This document shows positions 1 to 6,847 of a stretch of DNA of 7,833 nt, one piece after another. This stretch comes from Bordetella parapertussis (GTDB lineage Bacteria; Pseudomonadota; Gammaproteobacteria; Burkholderiales; SG8-39). The notes under the pieces are model-generated. The model was given only the letters and a program-made list of their open reading frames with translations, had not been told where the DNA came from and did not search any database. Made by a program: the position numbers and the translations under genes. Within the stretch, counting starts at the first letter, position 1. The number at the start of each line of letters is the position of its first letter. The DNA lies in contig CAMBSA010000064.1 in assembly GCA_945869935.1 (NCBI GenBank), positions 1-7,833 of the forward strand, in the 5' to 3' direction.

Positions 1-613
1 CAAATTTAGGGGCAATGGTGACGACAGCGTCGATAGGGCCAAGTACAGTGACTCCATTGATCTGGCGTCCGTGCTTCGCCGGGTTGTCATCTAGCAGACC
101 GGAAATTCTCCATTCCGACCCCCTAGCGAGATTACGCAACAGGTCGGAGGCGGCATCACCTGCTCCGAGAACCAGCGCACGCCTCCGACGCGTGGCCGGC
201 CGCAACACGCCGCGTGCGCCCTCCTTCCATATTCTGTATCCGAGCCTGCTGCCACCCATCAGAACAACGAGAAGCACGGGATCTATCAACAATACGGACC
301 GGGGAATGTTGGTGATACCGAGGCCCAAGACAAGTGCGGCAACAATTGCCGACGATATGCATGCCATGAGGACGATACGTATCAGGTCGGGAATGCTTGC
401 ATACCGCCAGATTCCCCGATACAGACCAAACACAAGGCAAAGGAGGGCCTGCAGCGGAACTATCCAAAGAGCAGCCTTCAGCATTGCAGAGAAAAACGGC
501 TCAGGAAGCTCAAGATTCAATCGTAGCCAGAACGCCGCGGCCCACGCCACGACTGCGGATAATACGTCGTGCAGAAACGCGGCGAGTGAACGATGATCCC
601 GAGGCAAAATCAT
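1..613 (-). CDS. wbpM: WbpM/CapD-type membrane nucleotide-sugar 4,6-dehydratase, N-terminal part (cut by left window edge)
   Basis: The frame is open from ATG at 613 to base 1 without a stop, giving 204 residues of a protein that usually has 600-670, so the C-terminus lies outside the window. Seen: four hydrophobic segments at about residues 12-31, 45-65, 78-100 and 105-122; the family signature GLYRGIWRYAS at 63-73; then a basic stretch and a Rossmann-type motif VLGAGDAASD at 148-157, followed by GLLDDNPAKHGRQINGV at 172-188. This is the usual WbpM/PglF/CapD N-terminal half. Known for the family: the missing C-terminal SDR domain converts UDP-GlcNAc to UDP-2-acetamido-2,6-dideoxy-4-keto-D-xylo-hexose at the inner membrane. 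The start overlaps the wbpL-like stop as ATGA (613-610), with no clear Shine-Dalgarno, so coupling is likely. Inferred role: it supplies the keto-sugar to the WbpV-like reductase for the D-QuiNAc or D-FucNAc initiating sugar. The family call is firm; the catalytic residues cannot be checked here. Confidence 0.9.
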   Translation of the reverse strand, partial: MILPRDHRSLAAFLHDVLSAVVAWAAAFWLRLNLELPEPFFSAMLKAALWIVPLQALLCLVFGLYRGIWRYASIPDLIRIVLMACISSAIVAALVLGLGITNIPRSVLLIDPVLLVVLMGGSRLGYRIWKEGARGVLRPATRRRRALVLGAGDAASDLLRNLARGSEWRISGLLDDNPAKHGRQINGVTVLGPIDAVVTIAPKF

Positions 614-1596
614 TCAGCGCAGGTATTGCGGTAGTGGATCCAGCGCTGATCGATCCAGGCGGCAGCAGTTACGAGTACCGCTCCCCAAATGATCAGAAGG
701 ACCAGCTGCGTTGTTCCGTCAAGGCCGATCGAGGCAAAAGCGGCGATGGAGGACATTGCAAACACGCAATACTCGAACAGAGCGGTCTTCCGATGACTGT
801 ATCCCATACGAATAAGCTTCTGATAGTAGTGGTCCTGGTGTGCCTGCCAGAATTTTTGCCTTTGAAAGGCGCGGCGCAGCAAGGTCAGACTCGCATCACC
901 GATGAACGGCGAGAATACGAAGACCGGAAAAAAGGGAGACCAAGCGCCCTCGCGCCATCCCAGGGCGCCAACGATGGCCGCAAGAAATCCGAGCGTTACT
1001 GATCCGGAGTCTCCCATGAAGAGTTTGGCAGGATGAAAGTTCACGACGAGGAAGGGAATCGTTGCGCAAACTATTACCGCACCTATCAGGGCAATCTCGC
1101 GATGCCCTGATAGCCATGCGGCCGCCGAATAGGTTCCAAATCCAAATACAGCCATACCTCCGGCGAGGCCATCTGATCCATCCATGAAATTGAATAAATT
1201 TGTCACCCAGACGATCGCAATTATGAGAAAGAGGGACTCCGCGAGCGCCAAATCACCAATTCCTGAATACGTGGCATACGCGGCCAGAAGGACGTGAGCG
1301 GAAAAGCGGGGAAGCGGCTTAAGCCCTTTCCAGTCGTCGACCAGTGAAATGATAGCGATCATCGCGGCGGTCACTGCCAACAATCTGTACTGATGAATCG
1401 ACGAAAGCCATACGAAAACGATGCTCCCCGAAATCGCAATACCTCCGGTACGTGGTATGGCTTTGGTGTGTAGCGATCGTTCGTTCGGACGGTCAGGCAG
1501 CAGATTGGACCGATGGAGCAAAAGCCAGATGATGAATCCACTTGTAACAAGAGCCAAGATTGGCGCGAGCAATGACAGCTCCGCTGGAGTATTCAT
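610..1596 (-). CDS. wbpL: WbpL-like undecaprenyl-phosphate glycosyl-1-phosphate transferase (WecA/MraY family)
   Basis: This 328-residue integral membrane protein of the polyprenyl-phosphate HexNAc-1-phosphate transferase family starts O-antigen synthesis by moving a sugar-1-phosphate from a UDP-sugar to undecaprenyl phosphate on the cytoplasmic face. Seen: about ten hydrophobic segments; the metal-binding DD pair at 87-88 (SLVDD); NLFNFMDGSDGLAGG at 133-147, the family catalytic loop; GDSGSVTLGF at 195-204; and HQDHYYQKL at 253-261, the loop tied to acyl-sugar specificity. Length matches WecA/WbpL. The start ATG overlaps the previous stop as ATGA (1596-1593) and no Shine-Dalgarno is evident. 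Adjacent WbpV- and WbpM-like genes suggest D-QuiNAc-1-P or D-FucNAc-1-P as substrate, as for WbpL in Pseudomonas aeruginosa, rather than GlcNAc-1-P as for WecA. The family is certain; the sugar specificity is inferred from context. Confidence 0.93.
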   Translation of the reverse strand: MNTPAELSLLAPILALVTSGFIIWLLLHRSNLLPDRPNERSLHTKAIPRTGGIAISGSIVFVWLSSIHQYRLLAVTAAMIAIISLVDDWKGLKPLPRFSAHVLLAAYATYSGIGDLALAESLFLIIAIVWVTNLFNFMDGSDGLAGGMAVFGFGTYSAAAWLSGHREIALIGAVIVCATIPFLVVNFHPAKLFMGDSGSVTLGFLAAIVGALGWREGAWSPFFPVFVFSPFIGDASLTLLRRAFQRQKFWQAHQDHYYQKLIRMGYSHRKTALFEYCVFAMSSIAAFASIGLDGTTQLVLLIIWGAVLVTAAAWIDQRWIHYRNTCAE

Positions 1597-2552
1597 GAAA
1601 AGCGCTGCTGATCGTGAAAGGCAAGAAACGAGTCGACCATCTCCCTGAGCCCGGCCTCCAGAGAGTAAGGCTGAATCCAGCCATACTCATTTCGAAACGC
1701 ACGATCGTCGACGACGAGCGAACCCGTCAGGCGTTCAAACTCGTCGGTCTTGCGGAGCGCCGATGCGGCGAAACGAAGCAATTCTTGCGAAACGGAAAAC
1801 ATACGCGCTTGCTTGTGCATGGCGTTCGCGATTTTCCGGATCAGCTCGGGAGTCGAAATTGATTCACCGTCGCTCAGAAGGAATACGCGGAATCCGCTTG
1901 CCGGAGAGCCAAGAACGCGCGATATCGCTGATCCGAAATTACGCACACCGAGCAAACTGCGACGGTTGCTGATTCTTGAAAAGGGGAGGGGAATTCCCAA
2001 CTGCACCATGCGCATCAACCGCCGGAGGTTTCCCTTGACTCCAGCACCGTACATAAGCGGCGGGCGAAGCGAGGTGATGGCCATGCGGGAAACATCCGAT
2101 AAGCGCTTTAGTGCGCGTTCGGCCTCCAGTTTGCTTCTCCCATAAGCATCGGCGGGGCAGGGGATGTCTGACTCCGAAAGTGGATGTGTCCGCGTAACTT
2201 CTCCCATTGCCTTGACGGAACTGCAAAACACAAAGTGAGAAACGCCTTGTTGATGTGCCGCTTTAGCTAGCCGTTGTGTGAACTCCGCATTGGCCGCAGA
2301 GTAGGTCGTATCCAAGTCCTTTGAGCGATCACCGATGACATGTGCCCGGGCCGCGAGATGAACCACGGCGTCCATTCCTTCTAGCAGGTCCTCGGGCCGT
2401 GAACTGGCAAGATCGGCGACGACGAAGTGTCGTACTCCGGCGGGCGCCATCTTTTGTCGCGAGGTGGCGTGTACCTCAAACCCGGCCTTGCAAAGTACAG
2501 GAACAACAACGCTTCCGGCAAAGCCGGAGGCTCCGGTCACAAGCACCTTCAT
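1593..2552 (-). CDS. wbpV: WbpV-like SDR: UDP-4-keto-sugar reductase / nucleotide-sugar epimerase
   Basis: This 319-residue extended short-chain dehydrogenase/reductase has the N-terminal NAD(P) motif G7-A-S-G10-F-A-G13, the D(L)-x-HLAARAHV stretch near 61-72, catalytic serine region FCSSVKAMGE at 109-118, and Y137-x3-K141 (AYGRSK). HLAARAHV followed by a YGRSK motif is typical of the WbpV/WbjF/WreQ-like proteins that sit next to wbpL and wbpM. Those proteins reduce the 4-keto group of the WbpM product to give UDP-D-QuiNAc or UDP-D-FucNAc. The start chosen is ATG at 2552, 8 bases after the wbjD-like stop, because the protein then begins MKVLVTGASG as family members do. A GTG at 2573 in the same frame would add seven residues and overlap wbjD by 13 bases, and neither start has a convincing Shine-Dalgarno. 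The stop overlaps the wbpL-like start. C4 stereochemistry (Qui versus Fuc) cannot be decided from sequence by eye, and a plain C4 epimerase is the main alternative. Confidence 0.83.
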   Translation of the reverse strand: MKVLVTGASGFAGSVVVPVLCKAGFEVHATSRQKMAPAGVRHFVVADLASSRPEDLLEGMDAVVHLAARAHVIGDRSKDLDTTYSAANAEFTQRLAKAAHQQGVSHFVFCSSVKAMGEVTRTHPLSESDIPCPADAYGRSKLEAERALKRLSDVSRMAITSLRPPLMYGAGVKGNLRRLMRMVQLGIPLPFSRISNRRSLLGVRNFGSAISRVLGSPASGFRVFLLSDGESISTPELIRKIANAMHKQARMFSVSQELLRFAASALRKTDEFERLTGSLVVDDRAFRNEYGWIQPYSLEAGLREMVDSFLAFHDQQRFS

Positions 2553-2560
2553 CGGTCGGC

Positions 2561-3682
2561 TTATTTCCGCCACACGGTTCGATTTACATATGCGGTATAG
2601 CTGAGAATTATATTGACCATTTTTTCTGCTACATCGTCAACATCGTAATCAGGAACGATCCGGGGCAATTTTGCCGCTGATGCGCGGCGCTTGACGACTA
2701 CGTCTATTGCGTTGATTACGCGATCCGGATCTGTGGGGCTCATTATCAGCGTGCCCTCGTCCATTCCTTCCGGGCGCTCGTGGGCATCTCTTAGCATGAC
2801 AGCAGCAAACCCGAGAATAGAGGACTCTTCCGTGAGAGTCCCGCTATCGGAAATCACGCAATGGGAGTCCTGCTCAAGACGCACATAATCGGCAAAGCCG
2901 AGCGGCTTGACGAAGTTGACGCCTATGACCGACTGTCCCGTGGATTCCAGGCGTTTCCGCGTTCGCGGATGAGTGGACATGATGATGGGCATCTGATACC
3001 GCCGGTGTACGGCGCCAAGTGTTTTGAGGATGTCGAGAAATCTGTCCGAATCATCCACGTTTTCTTCGCGATGGATGCTCACGACAACGTACTTTCGTTC
3101 CGAAAGCCCGTGCTCCTCGAGCGCCCGGGATCTGCGTATGGATTCACGCTGATTGGCGATGACCTGCTTCATTGGCGAACCTGTCTTGATGACAGTTTCC
3201 GGCCGGATTCCTTCCGCGAGCAAGTAGCGCCGTGCGTGTTCCGTGTAAGGCAGGTTGATGTCGGAAATATGGTCGACGATCCTCCGGTTGATCTCCTCGG
3301 GGACTCGATCATCGAAGCAGCGGTTCCCCGCTTCCATATGAAATATAGGTATCTTTCGGCGTTTTGCGGAGATCGCTGCCAGGCAACTGTTGGTATCGCC
3401 GAGCAGCAATAGGGCGTCAGGTGCCTCTAGCTCGAATATGGCGTCGCTTAGGGCGATCACCTTGGAAATCGTTTCGGCAGCAGTGACTCCTGCAGCGCCA
3501 AGAAAATGGTCTGGCGGCCGCAGGCCGAGGCCATCAAAGAAGATTTGATTCAACTCATAGTCATAATTCTGGCCGGTATGCACAAGAATGTGGTTCACTG
3601 ATCCATCAAGCGCCTTTATAACGGACGAAAGCTTGATAATTTCAGGACGTGTTCCGACAAGCGTAAGTACTTTCAGGGTCAC
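2561..3682 (-). CDS. wbjD: WbjD/FnlC/CapG-type UDP-N-acetyl-L-6-deoxyhexosamine 2-epimerase
   Basis: This 373-residue protein is of the non-hydrolysing UDP-GlcNAc 2-epimerase fold (WecB-like). Seen: GTRPEIIK at 10-17, HTGQNYDYELN at 35-45, GDTNS at 95-99, HMEAGNR at 115-121, VPEEINR at 127-133, SIHREEN at 202-208 and SDSGTLTEE at 278-286. The Asp, Glu, Glu and His in these blocks correspond to the WecB catalytic and UDP-binding residues. The N-terminal LVHTGQNYDYELNQIFFDGLG and C-terminal YVNRTVW are typical of the WbjD/CapG branch, which inverts C2 of the UDP-L-sugar made by the two preceding enzymes, giving UDP-L-FucNAc or UDP-L-QuiNAc. The start chosen is GTG at 3682, 8 bases after the wbjB stop, giving the family length and N-terminus. 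The frame stays open to an ATG at 3898, but that would embed 208 bases in wbjB and add a 72-residue non-homologous leader. No clear Shine-Dalgarno precedes the GTG, so translational coupling is likely. Confidence 0.92.
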   Translation of the reverse strand: MTLKVLTLVGTRPEIIKLSSVIKALDGSVNHILVHTGQNYDYELNQIFFDGLGLRPPDHFLGAAGVTAAETISKVIALSDAIFELEAPDALLLLGDTNSCLAAISAKRRKIPIFHMEAGNRCFDDRVPEEINRRIVDHISDINLPYTEHARRYLLAEGIRPETVIKTGSPMKQVIANQRESIRRSRALEEHGLSERKYVVVSIHREENVDDSDRFLDILKTLGAVHRRYQMPIIMSTHPRTRKRLESTGQSVIGVNFVKPLGFADYVRLEQDSHCVISDSGTLTEESSILGFAAVMLRDAHERPEGMDEGTLIMSPTDPDRVINAIDVVVKRRASAAKLPRIVPDYDVDDVAEKMVNIILSYTAYVNRTVWRK

Positions 3683-3690
3683 GATATTGA

Positions 3691-4758
3691 CTACCGAAGC
3701 AACTCGGTCGAAGTCAATTCGGAAACCTGCTCCGGAAGCAATCTGTGTGTCTTGAGGAGTGCGATTGTTCCGGGAAGATCCAATACGGTATCCGCTGAAG
3801 AAAACTCTTTTCTCAGCGAGGAGGGCGGAGTGTCGATGTCGCCACGCAGTTCGGGCAGCATCGGGAGGATCGCGTAATAATCCCCGCGCGATACGCAATG
3901 GTTGGCCTCTTCCTCCGAGACCATTATCTCGTGCATCTTCTCGCCAGGACGAATACCGGTGACCCTGGTTACGATCGGGCTGTCACCGATAAGCGCTTTC
4001 GCGAGATTTTCCACGGTAGCGGACGGGGCGCGAGGAACATAGGTTTCGCCCGGGAGGGCATTGGCAAGAGCCTCGAAAACGGTGTCTACTGCCTGATCAA
4101 GCGACAAAAGAAAGCGGGTCATTTCCGGAACTGTTAGCGTCACCGGGCCCCCGTGACGGATTTGGTCGATGAACAGGGGAATGACGGAACCGCGCGATGC
4201 AAGAACATTGCCGTAACGAACGCAGATAAAGCGGGTCGATCTGTTAAGAATATTCGCCGAAATAAAAATCCGCTCCTGGATAGCCTTGCTCATTCCCATA
4301 ACGTTGACGGGCTTGCATGCCTTGTCCGTGGATATGCCGATCACGGTCTGGACCGGATAGCCGTGCTCACTGATTGCCCGTACGATGTTGGCGGCGCCGG
4401 TGCAATTGGTAAGAATTGCCTGTTCAGGGAAATATTCACATGTGGGGACCTGTTTCAACGCCGCCGCGTTAACAACGATGTCTGCATCGCGAACCGCGCC
4501 GCAAACTTCGGAGAAATTTCTGACGTCCCCGATTCGGAACTCAAGGATATTCATGAAGTTCCGGAATATGACCTCGTCAGTGGCCGCGGCCCGATGTAGA
4601 TACGATGTTCTCATCTCATGCTGCTTCGCTTCGTCACGAGAGAAGACGATCACCTTTCGGGGCATTCCTTGCTCGCCAGACAGCACACGGCGCACAAACG
4701 TCTTGCCCATCGATCCGGTTCCGCCGGTGACGAGGATGGTTTTGTCATCGAAAATCAT
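3691..4758 (-). CDS. wbjB: WbjB/FnlA/CapE-type UDP-GlcNAc 4,6-dehydratase/5-epimerase (inverting)
   Basis: This 355-residue soluble extended SDR is the first enzyme of the UDP-L-FucNAc/L-QuiNAc route. It takes UDP-GlcNAc to a UDP-2-acetamido-2,6-dideoxy-4-keto-L-hexose with C5 (and in CapE also C3) epimerisation. Seen: G12-G-T-G15-S-M-G18 nucleotide-binding motif; VFSRDEAKQHEMR at 38-50; NAAALKQVPTCEYFP at 97-111; STDKACKPVNVMGMSK at 143-158, with the D-K pair at 145-146 and Met154-x3-Lys158 where most SDRs have Tyr-x3-Lys; RYGNVLASRGSVIPLF at 181-196; and GIRPGEKMHEIM at 268-279. The Met form is, from memory, characteristic of the CapE/WbjB branch and separates it from FlaA1/PseB. Length is slightly above the usual 340-345, from a longer C-terminal tail. 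The ATG overlaps the preceding stop (4758-4755), and a possible Shine-Dalgarno GGGAAAG lies at 4765-4771. Family identity is firm. Confidence 0.94.
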   Translation of the reverse strand: MIFDDKTILVTGGTGSMGKTFVRRVLSGEQGMPRKVIVFSRDEAKQHEMRTSYLHRAAATDEVIFRNFMNILEFRIGDVRNFSEVCGAVRDADIVVNAAALKQVPTCEYFPEQAILTNCTGAANIVRAISEHGYPVQTVIGISTDKACKPVNVMGMSKAIQERIFISANILNRSTRFICVRYGNVLASRGSVIPLFIDQIRHGGPVTLTVPEMTRFLLSLDQAVDTVFEALANALPGETYVPRAPSATVENLAKALIGDSPIVTRVTGIRPGEKMHEIMVSEEEANHCVSRGDYYAILPMLPELRGDIDTPPSSLRKEFSSADTVLDLPGTIALLKTHRLLPEQVSELTSTELLR

Positions 4759-5621
4759 GCAGTTCTTTCCCGAATATCAGCAACCAGTTCATCAAGCATC
4801 TCGTCCCAGCTTGGCGGTATGTAGGAAAACTCCTGCCGGAAACGAGTCGAATCCAAGCTTCTGTCGATCCGAACTGCGTCGTCAGGAATTATCTCGGTAT
4901 CGCGACCCAACTTCGTCTTCAGCCGACGGAGCAGGTCGTATTTGCTGGTCGTGCTGGAGGAGAGGTGGTACAACCCAGAGGCGCGTGGATGCTTGAGCAA
5001 GAGCTTTTCTATGACGCGCGACAATTCCTTGGTTGTGAATCCGGAGAAGATAGCATTCCGGTATCCCGGAATGCGCGTCTCCTGCCTTAGAAACCAGTCA
5101 ATCAGGCTGGTCTTCCGATACAGGCCCAAGCCGATGATTGACGTTCGCAGCGTGATTGCTCCTTCCGAAGAGACCTCACCCAGCAATTTGCTATGACCGT
5201 AAATGTCCACCGGGTCGGGACGATCGTCCTCACGGTACTGGCCACGGTTTCCTGAGAACACGCAATCCGTCGAAATATGTATGAACCTTGATCCTATCGC
5301 ACGGCAAATCAATGCAAGACGATGCGGCAGCAATGCGTTGATTTCGAGATTGGGGATGACGTCCAAGCCGTCGGGGCGTTGCTTGACAATGCCTACGGCA
5401 TTGACGACGGCATCCGGATGAAATTCAGAAAGAACGGCGAGTACCCTGTCGGACACCCGAACGTCTACTCCAGCGAACGCGTTTTTCGGTGAAAACAACG
5501 CGCTTCCGGAGTACGCGGAGAACTCCTGCCGCAGGGTAACCCTGACTTCATGCTGATCTCCAAGCAGTCGGAGAAGCTGATGTCCGAGCATTCCGTCCCC
5601 GCCAAGTATCAGGATCTTCAT
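4755..5621 (-). CDS. Short RmlD-like SDR 4-keto-reductase of the L-aminosugar branch (WbvR/QnlA-like)
   Basis: This 288-residue protein resembles dTDP-4-dehydrorhamnose reductase. Seen: N-terminal ILGGDGMLGHQL at 5-16 with the GxxGxxG motif at 7-13; NAVGIVKQRP at 74-83; INALLPHRLA at 94-103; HISTDCVFSGNRGQY at 115-129; Y141-G-H-S-K145 active site; FSGFTTKELSRVI at 192-204; and RSLDSTRF at 254-261 near the C-terminus. It lies directly before wbjB and two genes before wbjD, so it most likely reduces the 4-keto group of the WbjB product. The classic enzyme of that step for L-FucNAc (WbjC/FnlB/CapF) is about 370 residues with a C-terminal cupin domain, and that domain is absent here. Length and RmlD-like sequence instead resemble WbvR/QnlA, which give UDP-L-RhaNAc as precursor of UDP-L-QuiNAc. 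No rmlA, rmlB or rmlC is present, which argues against a rhamnose role. The start overlaps the wbuB stop as ATGA (5621-5618), without a visible Shine-Dalgarno. Confidence 0.87.
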   Translation of the reverse strand: MKILILGGDGMLGHQLLRLLGDQHEVRVTLRQEFSAYSGSALFSPKNAFAGVDVRVSDRVLAVLSEFHPDAVVNAVGIVKQRPDGLDVIPNLEINALLPHRLALICRAIGSRFIHISTDCVFSGNRGQYREDDRPDPVDIYGHSKLLGEVSSEGAITLRTSIIGLGLYRKTSLIDWFLRQETRIPGYRNAIFSGFTTKELSRVIEKLLLKHPRASGLYHLSSSTTSKYDLLRRLKTKLGRDTEIIPDDAVRIDRSLDSTRFRQEFSYIPPSWDEMLDELVADIRERTA

Positions 5622-6847
5622 CGGGCGCGAAATTTCATTGTGGTAAGCAGGTTTTCCAGTCGTGAAAGCAACAATTCACGCTCAAAGTTTTTACGGAAAA
5701 AGGCTTCTGCGCGGCGTCCCATGGCATCAAGTTCTGGAGGTGTTAGTCGGCTCGTCGCCAATACGGTCCTGGCGAGTGCGGCGGGGCTCTCTGACGGAAC
5801 GCACCAACCCGCCCCTGCCTCACGAATGATTCGCGCTCCTTCACCGTCCAAGGAAGCTATGACCGGCTTTCCGCACGCAAAATATGACTGCACTTTGGAC
5901 GGGATAGTATACGCAAAGATAGCCTCCCGTCGAAGACTGGCTAGCAGTACGTTGGACTGCGCGAATAAGCTTGGCATCGACTCTGGCGGCAATGAGTTCA
6001 TGAGATGAACCGTCGCTTCGAGGCGACGCCGCCGGATCTGATCCGAAAGCCAGGGGCGCATCCTGCCGTCACCGATCAGAATCCAGTGAATTTCTCGATG
6101 ATTCCGCAGAATCTCTGCCGCATTGATCAGGGTCGGCAAGTCTTGGGCGGTTCCCAAATTCCCGGCGAACATCACCCGAAATCCAGAAGGAAGAGCGAAG
6201 CTGCTGGGCGCGGCAGGTGAAGATGGTTGCGGACGATAAAAGGCTTCCGCGCTGTTGGGCAGATACTCGATCAGTTCCTTGGGGACGCCTTGCGCCGCGA
6301 CATGTTCGATGAACGCCTCGGATTGAACCAGAACGCGATCGCATCCCCTGTATATCCATTGGGTAAGCAAATCGACCGCATGCAGGAGGCCCTTGCTACG
6401 CACGGCGCCAGTCGCGGAAAGACTTTGCGGCCATAAGTCCTGCACCCAAAATGCAACCGGGGCGTGCTTTATCCTGCGGATCAGGCGCGCCGGAATTCCT
6501 ATGGTAATCGGGGACGGCTCGAAAACAAGAATCCCGTCGATATGTTCAGGTATGAGGAATGGGCCCAGTACACACGTCGACACTGCGTGCGAAAGGTAGT
6601 TGAGCGCAAGACGGACATTGCTTGCCGGGCCCCGGGATATGAGGGGCGTCCGACGAATGACAACACCGTTTAGTAATTCCTTATATGGGCCGAAAAGCCC
6701 GTAACCGCGAAACAGTTTCCCACCAGGATAGTTTGGAAGTCCTGTAAGGACAGTAACCGTGTGCCCCCTGGATGCCAAGCCTTGTGCAACATCATTTATC
6801 CGGAAATTCTCCGGCCAGAAGTACTGCGAGAGAATTAGCAGGTTCAA
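5618..6847 (-). CDS. wbuB: WbuB-like glycosyltransferase, family GT4 (probable L-FucNAc/L-QuiNAc transferase)
   Basis: This 409-residue GT-B-fold glycosyltransferase begins with SQYFWPENFRINDVA (7-21), GHTVTVLTGLPNYPGGKLF (28-46) and GYG (48-50), the hallmark of the WbuB group. Further blocks: FEPSPITIGIPA at 109-120, WVQDLWPQSL at 134-143, LVQSEAFIEHVAAQGVP at 173-189, the domain-two start FAGNLGTAQDLPTL at 227-240, WILIGDGRMR at 255-264, and donor-site IPSKVQSYFACGKPVIA at 315-331. WbuB of Escherichia coli is associated with transfer of L-FucNAc or L-QuiNAc, matching the three enzymes encoded just downstream. It acts on the cytoplasmic face during repeat-unit assembly. The start is TTG at 6847, overlapping the previous stop as TTGA; a Shine-Dalgarno-like AGGTG lies at 6853-6857 and the resulting N-terminus matches the family. 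The stop overlaps the reductase start. The acceptor is not known; D-QuiNAc/D-FucNAc-PP-undecaprenyl is the natural guess. Confidence 0.91.
   Translation of the reverse strand: MNLLILSQYFWPENFRINDVAQGLASRGHTVTVLTGLPNYPGGKLFRGYGLFGPYKELLNGVVIRRTPLISRGPASNVRLALNYLSHAVSTCVLGPFLIPEHIDGILVFEPSPITIGIPARLIRRIKHAPVAFWVQDLWPQSLSATGAVRSKGLLHAVDLLTQWIYRGCDRVLVQSEAFIEHVAAQGVPKELIEYLPNSAEAFYRPQPSSPAAPSSFALPSGFRVMFAGNLGTAQDLPTLINAAEILRNHREIHWILIGDGRMRPWLSDQIRRRRLEATVHLMNSLPPESMPSLFAQSNVLLASLRREAIFAYTIPSKVQSYFACGKPVIASLDGEGARIIREAGAGWCVPSESPAALARTVLATSRLTPPELDAMGRRAEAFFRKNFERELLLSRLENLLTTMKFRAR

Noticed and set aside
15..596. 193-codon plus-strand open frame at the left edge
   Set aside because: The minus strand here encodes a clear WbpM/CapD N-terminus; the plus-strand product has no motif.
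397..1002. 201-codon plus-strand open frame
   Set aside because: It lies opposite the wbpM- and wbpL-like genes, shows no family motif, and is rich in Arg/Pro/Ser as expected for an antisense shadow of a moderately high G+C gene.
2861..3412. 183-codon plus-strand open frame
   Set aside because: It is fully antisense to the well-supported wbjD-like gene with no recognisable domain.
2561..3682. WecB-type UDP-ManNAc synthesis (enterobacterial common antigen) for the 2-epimerase
   Set aside because: No wecC-like dehydrogenase is adjacent, and the sequence blocks and neighbours match the WbjD/CapG branch better.
4385..4996. 203-codon plus-strand open frame
   Set aside because: It is antisense to the wbjB-like gene and the RmlD-like gene, spans their junction, and has low-complexity, unrecognisable sequence.
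4755..5621. dTDP-L-rhamnose synthesis (rmlD) as the function of the RmlD-like gene
   Set aside because: No rmlA, rmlB or rmlC lies nearby, and the gene is overlapped with wbjB and wbuB-like genes of the UDP-L-aminosugar route.
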